DNA of 64,000 bases from Kaistia defluvii (lineage in GTDB: Bacteria > Pseudomonadota > Alphaproteobacteria > Rhizobiales > Kaistiaceae): the NCBI RefSeq assembly GCF_040548815.1, contig NZ_JBEPSM010000001.1, forward strand, positions 1-64,000, read 5' to 3'. The position numbers and the translations under genes are program-made. Shown here in pieces: positions 45,059 through 53,796 of this stretch (position 1 is its first letter; each line of letters opens with the position of its first letter). The notes under the pieces are model-generated. The model saw nothing but the letters and a program-made list of their open reading frames with translations. It searched no databases and had not been told where the DNA came from.

Positions 45059-46333
45059 TCAGACCGCGAGCGGCGCTCCCAGGCGCTCCGCGATCTTGCC
45101 ATGCTCGACCAGCTTGTCGATGGGGCCGATTGCGGCGACCGTCGGCGCGCTGCCGGTGAAGATGCGCTGCGCAAGGTCGCGCACCCGGGTGACGGAGACG
45201 TCGTCGATGCGGGCGACGATCTCCTCGACCGGAATGGGGCGGCCGAACAGGAGCAACTGCCTGGCGACCTGGCCGGCACGCGCCGCCGGGCTCTCCAGGC
45301 TCATCAGCAGGCTGGCGCGCATCTGGGCGCGGGCTCGGCCAAGCTCCGCCTCGGTAACGTCGAGGCTGGCGCGCTCGAGTTCGCCGAGCATCACCGGCAT
45401 CAGCTCCTCGATGTCCTCGCCGCCCGTCGCCGCATGGATGCCGAACAGGCCGGTATCCGCGAAGCTCCAATGGAAGGCGTACACCGAATAGCAGAGGCCG
45501 CGCTTTTCGCGGACTTCCTGGAACAGACGGGAGGACATACCGCCGCCCAGCATCGAGGCGAGGATCTGGACCGCGTGGAAATCCTCGGACTTGTAGGGCA
45601 CGCCCTCGAAGCCGAGCAGGATCTGCGCTTCCATCAGGTCGCGGGTCTCGCGCATCTCGCCGCCGCGGTAATGCGCCGGCTCGCTCTGCGACAGCTCCGC
45701 CGCTGGCAGGCTGGCAAAACGATCGTCGGCGAGCTTGACCAGGGCGTCGTGATCTACATTGCCGGCCGCGGCCAGCACCATGTTGGGGCCGTGATAATGG
45801 CGGTCGAGATAGGAGGAGAGGTCGCTCGAACGCGTGCGGCGCACGGTTTCCTCGGTGCCGAGGATGGTGCGGCCGATCGGCTGGTTGGGATAGGCACTCT
45901 CGACGAAGAAATCGAAGACGCGATCTTCCGGCGTATCGAGCGAGGCGCCGATCTCCTGCACGATGACGTGCTGCTCGCGCTTCAGCTCGTCGGTGTCGAA
46001 GGCCGAATTGCAGAGAATGTCGCTCAGAATGTCGACGGCCAGTTCGGCGTCCGGCTTCAGGATCCGGGCGTAGTAGGAGGTCGTCTCGACGCTGGTCGCG
46101 GCGTTGAGTTCGCCGCCGACGGCCTCGATTTCCTCGGCGATGTCGGTCGCGGACCGCTTGCGCGTGCCCTTGAAGGCCATGTGCTCGAGAAGGTGCGAAA
46201 TTCCGTGTTCCGAGGTTTCTTCCCGGCGGGAGCCCGCGCCGACCCAGACGCCCAAGGCCGCGCTTTCCAGGTGATTCATGTCGTGGGTCGCGACGGTCAG
46301 ACCCGACTTGAGTTTGGTCACCTGCACGGTCAT
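45059..46333 (-). CDS. M16 family zinc peptidase (processing-peptidase-like)
   Basis: 424 residues. Inverse zinc motif HxxEH at residues 47-51 (HLLEHMAFKGT) and the distal Glu in REQHVIVQEI. C-terminal half has GGGMSSRLFQEVREKRGLCYSV. Such enzymes resemble the beta subunit of mitochondrial processing peptidase. The start at 46333 is chosen from the family N-terminus; a long frame extending to 47680 is only the overlap with thrC read in another frame. It follows thrC after 41 bases. Confidence 0.93.
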   Translation of the reverse strand: MTVQVTKLKSGLTVATHDMNHLESAALGVWVGAGSRREETSEHGISHLLEHMAFKGTRKRSATDIAEEIEAVGGELNAATSVETTSYYARILKPDAELAVDILSDILCNSAFDTDELKREQHVIVQEIGASLDTPEDRVFDFFVESAYPNQPIGRTILGTEETVRRTRSSDLSSYLDRHYHGPNMVLAAAGNVDHDALVKLADDRFASLPAAELSQSEPAHYRGGEMRETRDLMEAQILLGFEGVPYKSEDFHAVQILASMLGGGMSSRLFQEVREKRGLCYSVYAFHWSFADTGLFGIHAATGGEDIEELMPVMLGELERASLDVTEAELGRARAQMRASLLMSLESPAARAGQVARQLLLFGRPIPVEEIVARIDDVSVTRVRDLAQRIFTGSAPTVAAIGPIDKLVEHGKIAERLGAPLAV

Positions 46334-46374
46334 GCGCGGATCACCGGCATGAGGAATGCTTCCAGAGCCATGCT

Positions 46375-47781
46375 TCACACCTTCTCGTGGAGAGCGCGGG
46401 CGCGGGCTTCGACGAAGCGGGCGACGGCACCGATATCGTTGGGAAGAACGGTGAAGCGCTCCTCCCGCTGCATGAGGTCGCTGAGCCAGAGCGGCAGGGC
46501 GGGATGGATGCCGGTCGCCTGTTCGACCGCCGCCGGGAATTTGGCCGGATGGGCGGTCGAGAGCGTGACCATCGGCGAGCCCGTATTGAGCTGGCGCGCC
46601 GCCACGGCGAGCGCCACCGCCGTGTGCGGATCCGCGAGATAGCCGGTCGAGGCCAGCGTGTCGCGCATGGTCGCCTCGGTCTCGGCTTCGCTGGCGCAGC
46701 CGGCGGCGAATTCGCTGCGAATGCCGGCCAGCGCGGCCTCGGGCATGGTGAACGCGCCGGACTGGCCGAGGCTGTCCATCAGGCGGCGCACGCCGTCGCC
46801 GTCGCGGCCGGTCGCCTCGAACAGCAGGCGCTCGAAATTCGACGAGATCTGGATGTCCATCGATGGCGACTGCGTCGGCACCACGCCGGTCATCTCGTAG
46901 CGGCCGCTTTCCAGCGTGCGGGCGAGGATGTCGTTGGTGTTGGTCGCGATCACCAGGCGGTCGATCGGCAGGCCGATCTTCTTCGCGACATAGCCGGCGA
47001 AGACGTCGCCGAAATTGCCGGTCGGGACCGTGAACGAGATCGTACGCGCCGGCGCGCCGAGCGAGAGCGCGGCGGTGACGTAATAGACCACCTGCGCGAC
47101 GATGCGGCCCCAGTTGATCGAGTTGACGCCCGAAAGCGAGACGCGGTCGCGGAAGCCGTGGTCGTTGAACAGGCCCTTCACGATCGTCTGGCAGTCGTCG
47201 AACGAGCCCTGGAGCGCAATGGCATGAACGTTGGCATCCCGCACCGTCGTCATCTGGCGCTGCTGCACCGGAGAGACGCGGCCATGCGGGAACAGGATGA
47301 AGATATCGGTCGCGTTGCGCCCGCGGAACGCCTCGATGGCGGCGCCGCCCGTGTCGCCGGAAGTCGCCCCAACGATGGTGGCGCGCTGGCCGCGTTCGGC
47401 CAGGACATGGTCCATCAGCCGCGCGAGCAGCTGCATCGCCACGTCCTTGAACGCCAGCGTCGGGCCGTGGAACAGCTCGAGGATGAAGCTGTTCGGGCCG
47501 CTCTGCACGAGCGGCGCCACCGCCGGGTGGCGGAAGGTCGCATAGGCCTCGGTGCACATCCGTTCCAGATCGGCATCGGCGATTTCGCCGGCGACGAATG
47601 GATGGATCACCGCATAGGCAACCTCGTGATAGGGCCGCCCTGCCAGGCGCGCGAAGCTCTCGGAAGAAAATGCCGGCCATGTCTCGGGGACATACAGGCC
47701 GCCATCGCGTGCGAGCCCAGCCAGAAGAACGTCAGAGAAGCCGAGCGCGGGGGCAAGACCGCGCGTGCTTACATATTTCAC
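46375..47781 (-). CDS. thrC: Threonine synthase
   Basis: 468 residues. PLP enzyme turning O-phosphohomoserine (from ThrB) into threonine. The long alphaproteobacterial/yeast-like form: MKYVSTRGLAPALGFSDVLL, HGPTLAFKDVAMQLLARLMD with the PLP Lys, GATSGDTGGAAIEAFRG, and FTVPTGNFGDVFAGYVAKKIG. GTG start at 47781 with GGAGG about 10 bases upstream. Forms a unit with the M16 peptidase gene. Confidence 0.96.
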   Translation of the reverse strand: MKYVSTRGLAPALGFSDVLLAGLARDGGLYVPETWPAFSSESFARLAGRPYHEVAYAVIHPFVAGEIADADLERMCTEAYATFRHPAVAPLVQSGPNSFILELFHGPTLAFKDVAMQLLARLMDHVLAERGQRATIVGATSGDTGGAAIEAFRGRNATDIFILFPHGRVSPVQQRQMTTVRDANVHAIALQGSFDDCQTIVKGLFNDHGFRDRVSLSGVNSINWGRIVAQVVYYVTAALSLGAPARTISFTVPTGNFGDVFAGYVAKKIGLPIDRLVIATNTNDILARTLESGRYEMTGVVPTQSPSMDIQISSNFERLLFEATGRDGDGVRRLMDSLGQSGAFTMPEAALAGIRSEFAAGCASEAETEATMRDTLASTGYLADPHTAVALAVAARQLNTGSPMVTLSTAHPAKFPAAVEQATGIHPALPLWLSDLMQREERFTVLPNDIGAVARFVEARARALHEKV

Positions 47782-47949
47782 GGAAGAAACGCCTCCACAT
47801 GCGGCCGGACTTGTAGCCGGCCGCTCTTTGCTGCAACCCTATCTTCGCGTGATGCGGCGGGCAAGGTGCGGCGGGCCGTCGGCCACTAAGTCGCCAAAGA
47901 TCAATCGGACTGTTATAGACGTCGCGCATCAGCGTCGAGGATTATTGGG

Positions 47950-48600
47950 ATGCATGGTTCTTCTTTCGGTGGCTCGGCTGGGCCGCGCCGCCTCATGGCT
48001 CTTCTATCGGTCGCCACCTTGGCTGGCCTGGTTTCCGCTTGCTCGAGCGTCGCCGATGGTTCGTCCGGCGGCGGTAACGTCGTCAACAACGCGATCTTCG
48101 GCGCGCCGAACAAGAACCTGCAGAATGCGACGATCGTTTCGGCCGCGAATTTCGGCGCCGACGTCGACTGTCCGCCGGTGGCGATCAAGCCGGGGACCGA
48201 GGAATTCAAGGTTTTCGCGGCCGGCAAGCCGGACCCGCTGACGGGCGCCAATCCGCCGGTCGTCTATCAGGCGACGATCATCGACACGGCGCGCGAATGC
48301 CGCAAGGTCGAGGGTGGCGTCAACATCAAGCTCGGAATCAAGGGCCGCGTCGCCTCCGGTCCCGCCGGCAAGGCGCAGACCATCAACGTGCCGATTCGCA
48401 TCGTGGTCATGGAAGGCCGCGACAAGGTGCTGAAGTCCGATCTGGTGAAGCTGCCGGTCGTTCTGTCGGCCCCGACCTTCGCGTCCGACTTCTCGCGCAT
48501 CGACGAATCGATCACCGTGCCGCTGTCGGAAAACAACACCGACTTCCACGTCTATGTCGGCTTCGACGAGCGTGCGGCGGGCGGCAAGGGTCGCAGCTAA
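47950..48600 (+). CDS. Putative lipoprotein of unknown function
   Basis: 216 residues. Lipoprotein signal with lipobox LVSAC (Cys about residue 31). The rest has no family I recognise; it is rich in beta-strand-forming segments (VNIKLGIKGRVAS, INVPIRIVVMEG, ITVPLSENNTDFHVYVGF) and two further Cys (VDCPPVA and RECRKVE). ATG at 47995 is a shorter alternative start. Divergent from thrC; hairpin-like sequence follows at 48613. Confidence 0.75.
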   Translation: MHGSSFGGSAGPRRLMALLSVATLAGLVSACSSVADGSSGGGNVVNNAIFGAPNKNLQNATIVSAANFGADVDCPPVAIKPGTEEFKVFAAGKPDPLTGANPPVVYQATIIDTARECRKVEGGVNIKLGIKGRVASGPAGKAQTINVPIRIVVMEGRDKVLKSDLVKLPVVLSAPTFASDFSRIDESITVPLSENNTDFHVYVGFDERAAGGKGRS

Positions 48601-48612
48601 GGGCGGCCTCCC

Positions 48613-48637
48613 GAAGCCGGGCTCCGGGTCCGGCTTC
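48613..48637 (+). terminator. Hairpin after the lipoprotein gene
   Basis: GAAGCCGG and CCGGCTTC form a perfect 8-bp stem with a 9-nt loop, 12 bases past the stop. No strong T-run follows. Confidence 0.4.
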
Positions 48638-48680
48638 TGGCATTTGTCCAGTATTGAGGCAGCTCCGGGCATTCCGTCGA

Positions 48681-48710
48681 TTGACAGGCATGCCCGGTAT
48701 CCGCCACTAA
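48681..48710 (+). promoter_or_regulatory. Candidate promoter of the gcv operon
   Basis: TTGACA (48681-48686), 18-base spacer and CACTAA (48705-48710) as a poor -10. It would start RNA near 48717, about 55 bases before the riboswitch. Confidence 0.35.
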
Positions 48711-48770
48711 CGAGCCAGGCAGGATCCGTGTCGCGATCCTGTCGAGTCGGTGGCCATGGTCGCCGGCTGA

Positions 48771-48986
48771 ACGACCGCCGGGAGAGACCGAAGGGGTGAA
48801 AGCCCCGTCGGCGCCGAAGGAGCAACCGCCCCGGAAACTCTCAGGCCAACGGACCGGACGGTCGGCGACGCTCTGGAAAGCAGCTTCTTGCCATCATCAG
48901 GCAAGGGCTCACCGAAGGAGTAGCCGCGTTTGCCTTACGGCCAAGCGTGGGAAATCTCTCAGGTTCTCAGACAGAGGGGGCGCGGA
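48771..48986 (+). promoter_or_regulatory. Tandem glycine riboswitch
   Basis: Two aptamers in series. The first runs from about 48776 with GGGAGAGACCG, GCCGAAGGAGCAA and GAAACTCTCAGG near 48834-48844. The second runs from about 48867 with CGCTCTGGAAAG, ACCGAAGGAGTAGCC (48911-48925) and AAATCTCTCAGG (48952-48963), ending CAGACAGAGGGGG. These repeated GCCGAAGGAG-CAA and CTCTCAGG blocks are diagnostic of the class. It sits 55 bases before gcvT and should turn on the operon when glycine is high. Confidence 0.95.
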
Positions 48987-49041
48987 ACAGGCCAGATTGG
49001 GCCTGCCCGTGCCATTTGGACCCTGTCGAGGATTCTGGTGC

Positions 49042-50190
49042 ATGGCTGAACAGGCCGATACGGACCTTCTGCTCGAGACGCCGCTTGCCGGCCTCCATCG
49101 CGAACTCGGCGCCCGCATGGTGCCCTTCGCGGGCTATGCGATGCCGGTGCAATACCCCAAGGGCATCCTCACCGAACATAACTGGACGCGCGAAAGCGCC
49201 GGCCTGTTCGACGTCTCGCATATGGGGCAGGCCTATCTGGTCGGCCCGGACCATGCGACGACGGCGCGCGCGCTCGAGGCGCTGACGCCGGGCGAATTCC
49301 AGGCGCTGGCGCCCGGCCGCATCCGCTACACGCTGCTGACGACGCCGGAAGGCGGCATCATCGACGATCTGATGGTCACGCGCTCCGCCGATCCCAACGA
49401 GGACGGCACGCTCTATCTGGTCGTCAATGCCGGCCGCAAGGCGATCGATTACGCCCATATCGCCGCCAACCTGCCGGAAGGCGTCACGCTGGAGCCGGCC
49501 GACGACCTGGCGCTGGTGGCGCTGCAGGGACCGAAGGCGGCCGAGGTGATGGCGCGCCATTGCCCGGAAGCGGCCGGAATGGGCTTCATGACGGCGGCGC
49601 GCTTCGCCGTCGACGGCATAGACTGCCATCTGAGCCGTTCTGGCTATACCGGCGAGGACGGCTACGAGATCTCCGTAAGGTCGGCCGACGCCGAGGCGCT
49701 GGTCCGTGCGCTGCTGGCCGAACCCGAGGTCGAACCGGTCGGTCTCGGCGCGCGCGATTCGCTGCGGCTCGAAGCCGGCCTCTGCCTCTATGGCCACGAC
49801 ATCGACGAGGCGACCTCGCCGGTCGAGGCCGATCTCGGCTTCGCGCTGGCCAAGCGCCGTCGCGCGGAGGGCGGCTTTCCAGGCGCCGGGCGCATCCTGG
49901 GCGAACTCGCCTCCGGTCCGGCGCGGCTGCGCGTCGGCATCAAGCCAGAGGGCAGGGCGCCCGCCCGCGAGGGCACCGAGATCCGTGATGCGGCCGGCAC
50001 CACCATCGGCATCGTCACCTCGGGCGGTTTCGGCCCGACGGCCGGCGGACCCGTCGCCATGGGCTATGTCGCGGCCGAGCATGCCGCGCCCGGCACGCCG
50101 GTGACCCTGGTGGTGCGCGGCAAGGATCTTGCTGCGTCCGTCGTCGCCATGCCTTTCGTTCCCCACCGCTATTTCCGCAAGCAAGCCTGA
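49042..50190 (+). CDS. gcvT: Aminomethyltransferase (glycine cleavage T protein)
   Basis: 382 residues. It moves the methylene group from the H protein to tetrahydrofolate. Family marks: [55 protein letters not shown] and [23 protein letters not shown] at 49042 has GAGG upstream. It is the first gene after the glycine riboswitch, 26 bases before gcvH. Confidence 0.96.
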   Translation: MAEQADTDLLLETPLAGLHRELGARMVPFAGYAMPVQYPKGILTEHNWTRESAGLFDVSHMGQAYLVGPDHATTARALEALTPGEFQALAPGRIRYTLLTTPEGGIIDDLMVTRSADPNEDGTLYLVVNAGRKAIDYAHIAANLPEGVTLEPADDLALVALQGPKAAEVMARHCPEAAGMGFMTAARFAVDGIDCHLSRSGYTGEDGYEISVRSADAEALVRALLAEPEVEPVGLGARDSLRLEAGLCLYGHDIDEATSPVEADLGFALAKRRRAEGGFPGAGRILGELASGPARLRVGIKPEGRAPAREGTEIRDAAGTTIGIVTSGGFGPTAGGPVAMGYVAAEHAAPGTPVTLVVRGKDLAASVVAMPFVPHRYFRKQA

Positions 50191-50215
50191 ACGGCACCTT
50201 CCAGGGAAGATCACC

Positions 50216-50587
50216 ATGACCAGCTATTTCACCAGGGATCACGAGTGGGTCCGCATCGATGGCGACGCGGCCTATGTCGGCATCACCGACTACGCACAGT
50301 CGCAACTGGGCGACGTCGTCTATGTCGAGCTTCCCGCCGTCGGCAAGACCTTCGCCAAGGGCGACGACGCGGCCGTGGTCGAATCCGTCAAGGCGGCCAG
50401 CGACGTCTACGCCCCCGTCTCCGGGGTCGTGGTTGCCGTCAATGACGCCCTGGAAAAGTCGCCCGCCATGATCAACGACGCCGCCGAAGGCGACGGCTGG
50501 TTCCTGAAGCTGACGCTGACCGAGCCCAGCGAACTGGACGGCCTGATGGACGAGGCCGCCTACCGGGCATTCGTCGAGACCCTGTAG
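50216..50587 (+). CDS. gcvH: Glycine cleavage system H protein
   Basis: 123 residues. Lipoyl carrier protein. The lipoyl Lys is K59 in [17 protein letters not shown]; start [17 protein letters not shown] is standard. Ends with [11 protein letters not shown]. The ATG is preceded by CAGGGAAG. A repeat-derived 83-base gap separates it from gcvPA. Confidence 0.97.
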   Translation: MTSYFTRDHEWVRIDGDAAYVGITDYAQSQLGDVVYVELPAVGKTFAKGDDAAVVESVKAASDVYAPVSGVVVAVNDALEKSPAMINDAAEGDGWFLKLTLTEPSELDGLMDEAAYRAFVETL

Positions 50588-50596
50588 CGGAACGAC

Positions 50597-50655
50597 CGCC
50601 CCGAAACCCTCCCCGACGGCGGCGCCGTCGACCTTTCCCGCGAGCGGAGAGGTGA
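50597..50655. repeat. Diverged half copy of repeat family A between gcvH and gcvPA
   Basis: CCCTCCCCGACGGC, GCCGTCGACCTTTCCCG and GGAGAGGTGAAGG match the right half of the elements at 4012 and 26841. GACGGC-GGC-GCCGTC (50615-50629) forms a hairpin. Its end supplies purine-rich bases near the gcvPA start codon. Confidence 0.5.
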
Positions 50656-50670
50656 AGGAAAGACCAGGCA

Positions 50671-52014
50671 ATGCGCTATCTTCCCCATTCCGATGTCGAC
50701 CGGCAGGCGATGCTGGCGTCGATCGGCGTCGGCTCGATCGACGATCTGTTCGCCGATATTCCCAAGGACCTTCGCGTCCACGGGCTGGACCTGCCCAAGG
50801 CTGCTGGAGAAATGTCCGTCGAGCGCACGCTCGGCCGCCTTTCGGCCCGCAACGTCTCGGCGTCCTCGGTGCCGTTCTTCGTCGGCGCCGGCGCCTACAA
50901 GCACCATGTGCCGGCGACCGTCGACCACCTGATCCAGCGTTCGGAATTCCTGACCTCCTACACGCCATATCAGCCGGAGATCACCCAGGGCACGCTGCAG
51001 GTTCTGTTCGAATTCCAGACCCAGATCGCGCATCTGACCGGCATGGAGGTGGCGAACGCCTCGATGTATGACGGCTCTACCGCGACGGTCGAAGCCGTGC
51101 TGATGGCGCATCGCCTGACCAAGCGGAAGAAGGCCGTGCTCTCCGGCGGCCTGCACCCGCACTATCGCGCCGTCGTCGAATCGCTCTCGCCCATGGCCGG
51201 AGACACGGTCCTGTCGCTGCCGGCCGATCCGGGCGCGACCGAGGACATTCTCGCCTCGATCGATGCCGACACGTCCTGCGTCGTCGTGCAGTCCCCCTCC
51301 GTCTTTGGCCACCTGATCGATCTCGCGCCGATCGCGGCGAAGGCGCATGAGGTCGGCGCGCTGCTGATCGCCGTCTTCACCGAGGTCGTTTCGCTCGGCC
51401 TGATCGAGCCTCCGGGCGCGCAGGGAGCGGACATCGTCGTCGGCGAAGGCCAGTCGATTGGCAATGCGCTCTCCTTCGGCGGCCCCTATGTCGGCCTGTT
51501 CGCGACGCGCCAGAAATTCGTCCGCCAGATGCCGGGTCGGCTCTGCGGCGAGACGGTCGACGCGGAAGGTCGGCGCGGTTTCGTGTTGACCTTGTCGACC
51601 CGCGAGCAGCACATCCGCCGCGACAAGGCGACCTCGAATATCTGTACGAATTCAGGGCTTTGCGCCCTGGCGTTCACGATCCATATGACGCTGCTCGGCC
51701 AGACGGGCCTGGCGCGGCTGGCCCGGGTCAATCATGCCAATGCGGTGAAGCTCGCTGAATCGCTTTCTGCGCTGCCGGGCGTAAGTCTCTTGAATGACTC
51801 GTTCTTCAACGAGTTCACCATCCGCCTGCCGGGCAACGCCGCTGATATCGTCGAGAAGCTGGTGGACAAGGGTGTGCTCGCCGGCGTGCCGGTCTCCAGG
51901 CTCGAGCCCGGCAAGGCCGAACTCGCCGATCTGCTGATCGTCGCCTCGACCGAAGTGAACACGGATGATGACCGCGCCGCCTTCGTGGCCGCGCTTTCGG
52001 AGGTGCTCGCATGA
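50671..52014 (+). CDS. gcvPA: Glycine dehydrogenase (decarboxylating) subunit 1
   Basis: 447 residues. N-terminal half of the P protein as a separate subunit; with GcvPB it decarboxylates glycine onto the H protein. Marks: [65 protein letters not shown] and [22 protein letters not shown]. Its stop overlaps the gcvPB start (ATGA). Many relatives carry one fused gcvP of about 950 residues. Confidence 0.96.
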   Translation: MRYLPHSDVDRQAMLASIGVGSIDDLFADIPKDLRVHGLDLPKAAGEMSVERTLGRLSARNVSASSVPFFVGAGAYKHHVPATVDHLIQRSEFLTSYTPYQPEITQGTLQVLFEFQTQIAHLTGMEVANASMYDGSTATVEAVLMAHRLTKRKKAVLSGGLHPHYRAVVESLSPMAGDTVLSLPADPGATEDILASIDADTSCVVVQSPSVFGHLIDLAPIAAKAHEVGALLIAVFTEVVSLGLIEPPGAQGADIVVGEGQSIGNALSFGGPYVGLFATRQKFVRQMPGRLCGETVDAEGRRGFVLTLSTREQHIRRDKATSNICTNSGLCALAFTIHMTLLGQTGLARLARVNHANAVKLAESLSALPGVSLLNDSFFNEFTIRLPGNAADIVEKLVDKGVLAGVPVSRLEPGKAELADLLIVASTEVNTDDDRAAFVAALSEVLA

Positions 52015-53591
52015 GCATGAACAGCCAGGGTCGCCCCACCGTCGCCGCCACCGCAGCGACCTCCGACCTGCCTGATACCTTCACCGGCAACCGCGCCCTT
52101 CAGATCGAGGAAGCGCTGCTGTTCGAGGTCGGACGGCATGACGTCACCGGCGTCGATCTCGACGAACCCGCCGACTTCAAGCCGCGCCTCGGCAAGCTCG
52201 CCCGCCAGCAGCCGATCGATCTTCCCGGCCTCTCCGAGCCGGAAACGATGCGCCACTATGTGCGCCTCAGCCAGAAGAACTACTCCATCGATAGCGGCCT
52301 CTATCCGCTCGGCTCGTGCACGATGAAGCACAATCCGCGCCTCAACGAGAAGATGGCGCGACTGCCCGGCATCGGCGACGTGCATCCGCTGCAGCCGCTC
52401 TCGACGGTCGGCGGCGCGGTCGAACTGATGGCCGAGCTTGGCCGCTGGCTGCTGGAAATGACCGGCATGACCTCGGTCGCCCTGTCGCCCAAGGCCGGGG
52501 CGCATGGCGAGCTTTGCGGCATGATGGCGATCAAGGCCGCCATCGCCGCCAAGGGCGAGACGCGCAACATCGTGCTAGTGCCGGAATCGGCGCATGGCAC
52601 CAATCCGGCCACCGCCGCCCTGATCGGCTTCAAGGTCGTCACCGTCCCCGCTAGGCCGGATGGCACCGTTGCGCCGGAGGCGGTCAAGGCGCTGCTCTCG
52701 CCCGATGTCGCCGCGATCATGCTGACCAACCCCAACACCTGCGGCCTGTTCGAGCGCGACGTCGTCGAGATCGCCGCGGCGATCCATGCGGCGGGCGCGT
52801 ATTTCTACTGCGACGGCGCCAATTTCAACGCCATCGTCGGCAAGGCCAAGGTCGGCGATCTCGGCGTCGACGCGATGCACATCAACCTGCACAAGACCTT
52901 CTCCACGCCGCATGGCGGCGGCGGTCCGGGCGCGGGTCCGGTCGTCCTCTCCGAGCGTCTCGCGGCCTTCGCGCCGCTGCCCTTCGTACGGGCAGGGGAG
53001 GATGGCCCGGTTCTCGTCGAGAGCGAGGAAGCGCTGCTGCCGGGAGAGACGCCCTTCGGCCGCATGACGGCGTTCCATGGCCAGATGGGCATGTTCGTCC
53101 GCGCGCTTTCCTACATGCTGTCGCATGGCTCGGACGGCGTGCAGCAGGCGTCGGAGGATGCCGTGCTCAACGCCAATTATGTCCGCGCCGGCCTGCGCGA
53201 CCTGATGAGCCAGCCTTCGGGGGACCGCACCTGCATGCATGAGGTGCTGTTCGACGACACCTTCCTGGAAGGCACCGGCGTCTCGACGCTCGATTTCGCC
53301 AAGGCGATGATCGACGAGGGGTATCACCCGATGACGATGTATTTCCCGCTCGTCGTGCATGGCGCGATGCTGATCGAGCCGACGGAATCGGAATCCAAGG
53401 CCTCGCTGGACCTGTTCATCGCGACGTTGCGGGATCTGGTGATGAGGGCGAAGGCCGGAGAACTGGAGCGCTTCCAGCAGGCGCCGCGCTATGCGCCGCG
53501 CCGCCGCCTGGACGAGACGCGCGCCGCGCGGTCGCCCAAGCTCAAATGGGAAAAGCCGGAGCCGTGGGTGGAGGCGGCCGCGGCGGAATAG
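52011..53591 (+). CDS. gcvPB: Glycine dehydrogenase (decarboxylating) subunit 2
   Basis: 526 residues. PLP-carrying half of the split P protein. PLP Lys in [19 protein letters not shown]; also [35 protein letters not shown] and [19 protein letters not shown]. Longer than the family's usual 480 because of a 30-residue N-terminal and a charged C-terminal extension. Converges with the 33-codon gene 4 bases on. Confidence 0.96.
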   Translation: MSMNSQGRPTVAATAATSDLPDTFTGNRALQIEEALLFEVGRHDVTGVDLDEPADFKPRLGKLARQQPIDLPGLSEPETMRHYVRLSQKNYSIDSGLYPLGSCTMKHNPRLNEKMARLPGIGDVHPLQPLSTVGGAVELMAELGRWLLEMTGMTSVALSPKAGAHGELCGMMAIKAAIAAKGETRNIVLVPESAHGTNPATAALIGFKVVTVPARPDGTVAPEAVKALLSPDVAAIMLTNPNTCGLFERDVVEIAAAIHAAGAYFYCDGANFNAIVGKAKVGDLGVDAMHINLHKTFSTPHGGGGPGAGPVVLSERLAAFAPLPFVRAGEDGPVLVESEEALLPGETPFGRMTAFHGQMGMFVRALSYMLSHGSDGVQQASEDAVLNANYVRAGLRDLMSQPSGDRTCMHEVLFDDTFLEGTGVSTLDFAKAMIDEGYHPMTMYFPLVVHGAMLIEPTESESKASLDLFIATLRDLVMRAKAGELERFQQAPRYAPRRRLDETRAARSPKLKWEKPEPWVEAAAAE

Positions 53592-53595
53592 GGCG

Positions 53596-53697
53596 TCAGC
53601 CCTTGCCGTTGCTCTGGGGCGAGATCGCGGCGATGGCGCCCAGCGCTTCGCCCTTCGTCAGGACGGGCTTGGCGTAGGGTTTGCGGATCGGTGTCAT
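53596..53697 (-). CDS. 33-residue peptide with RiPP (lasso-like) leader motif
   Basis: Small gene, MTPIRKP then YAKPVLTKGEALGAIAA then ISPQSNGKG. Evidence for coding: ATG with an excellent AGGAG site 7 bases upstream, and a leader of the form Y-x-x-P-x-L-x-x-G, the pattern recognised by RRE domains in lasso-type precursors and in the many 'putative RiPP precursor' peptides of Hyphomicrobiales (recalled, not searched). The leader would be about residues 8-20 and the core the last ten or so. No lasso cyclase, protease or RRE gene is adjacent. It is divergent from the formyltransferase-like gene. Confidence 0.65.
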   Translation of the reverse strand: MTPIRKPYAKPVLTKGEALGAIAAISPQSNGKG

Positions 53698-53720
53698 ACT
53701 GTGCTCCTGCTTCGGTAGCG

Positions 53721-53745
53721 CAACGGTAACGGTGCGTTGCCGTTG
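53721..53745. promoter_or_regulatory. 25-bp operator-like palindrome upstream of the peptide gene
   Basis: CAACGGTAACG - GTG - CGTTGCCGTTG: inverted halves agree at 10 of 11 positions. It lies 24-48 bases before the peptide start and 52-76 bases before the formyltransferase start, a natural site for a shared regulator. Confidence 0.5.
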
Positions 53746-53749
53746 TGTA

Positions 53750-53776
53750 AACCGGCGGCTCGGGAAGCCGCCGGTT
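53750..53776. promoter_or_regulatory. Perfect 11-bp hairpin in front of the formyltransferase gene
   Basis: AACCGGCGGCT-CGGGA-AGCCGCCGGTT. It ends 8 bases before the GGGAGG ribosome binding site. There is no T-run for termination toward the gene; it could be a 5'-UTR element or an operator. Confidence 0.45.
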
Positions 53777-53796
53777 CCTGGACCGGGAGGGCTCGC

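Noticed and set aside
45059..47680. Apparent 873-residue fusion of an Arg/Gly-rich part to the M16 peptidase
   Set aside because: The N-terminal half is thrC read in another frame; the peptidase has its own start at 46333.
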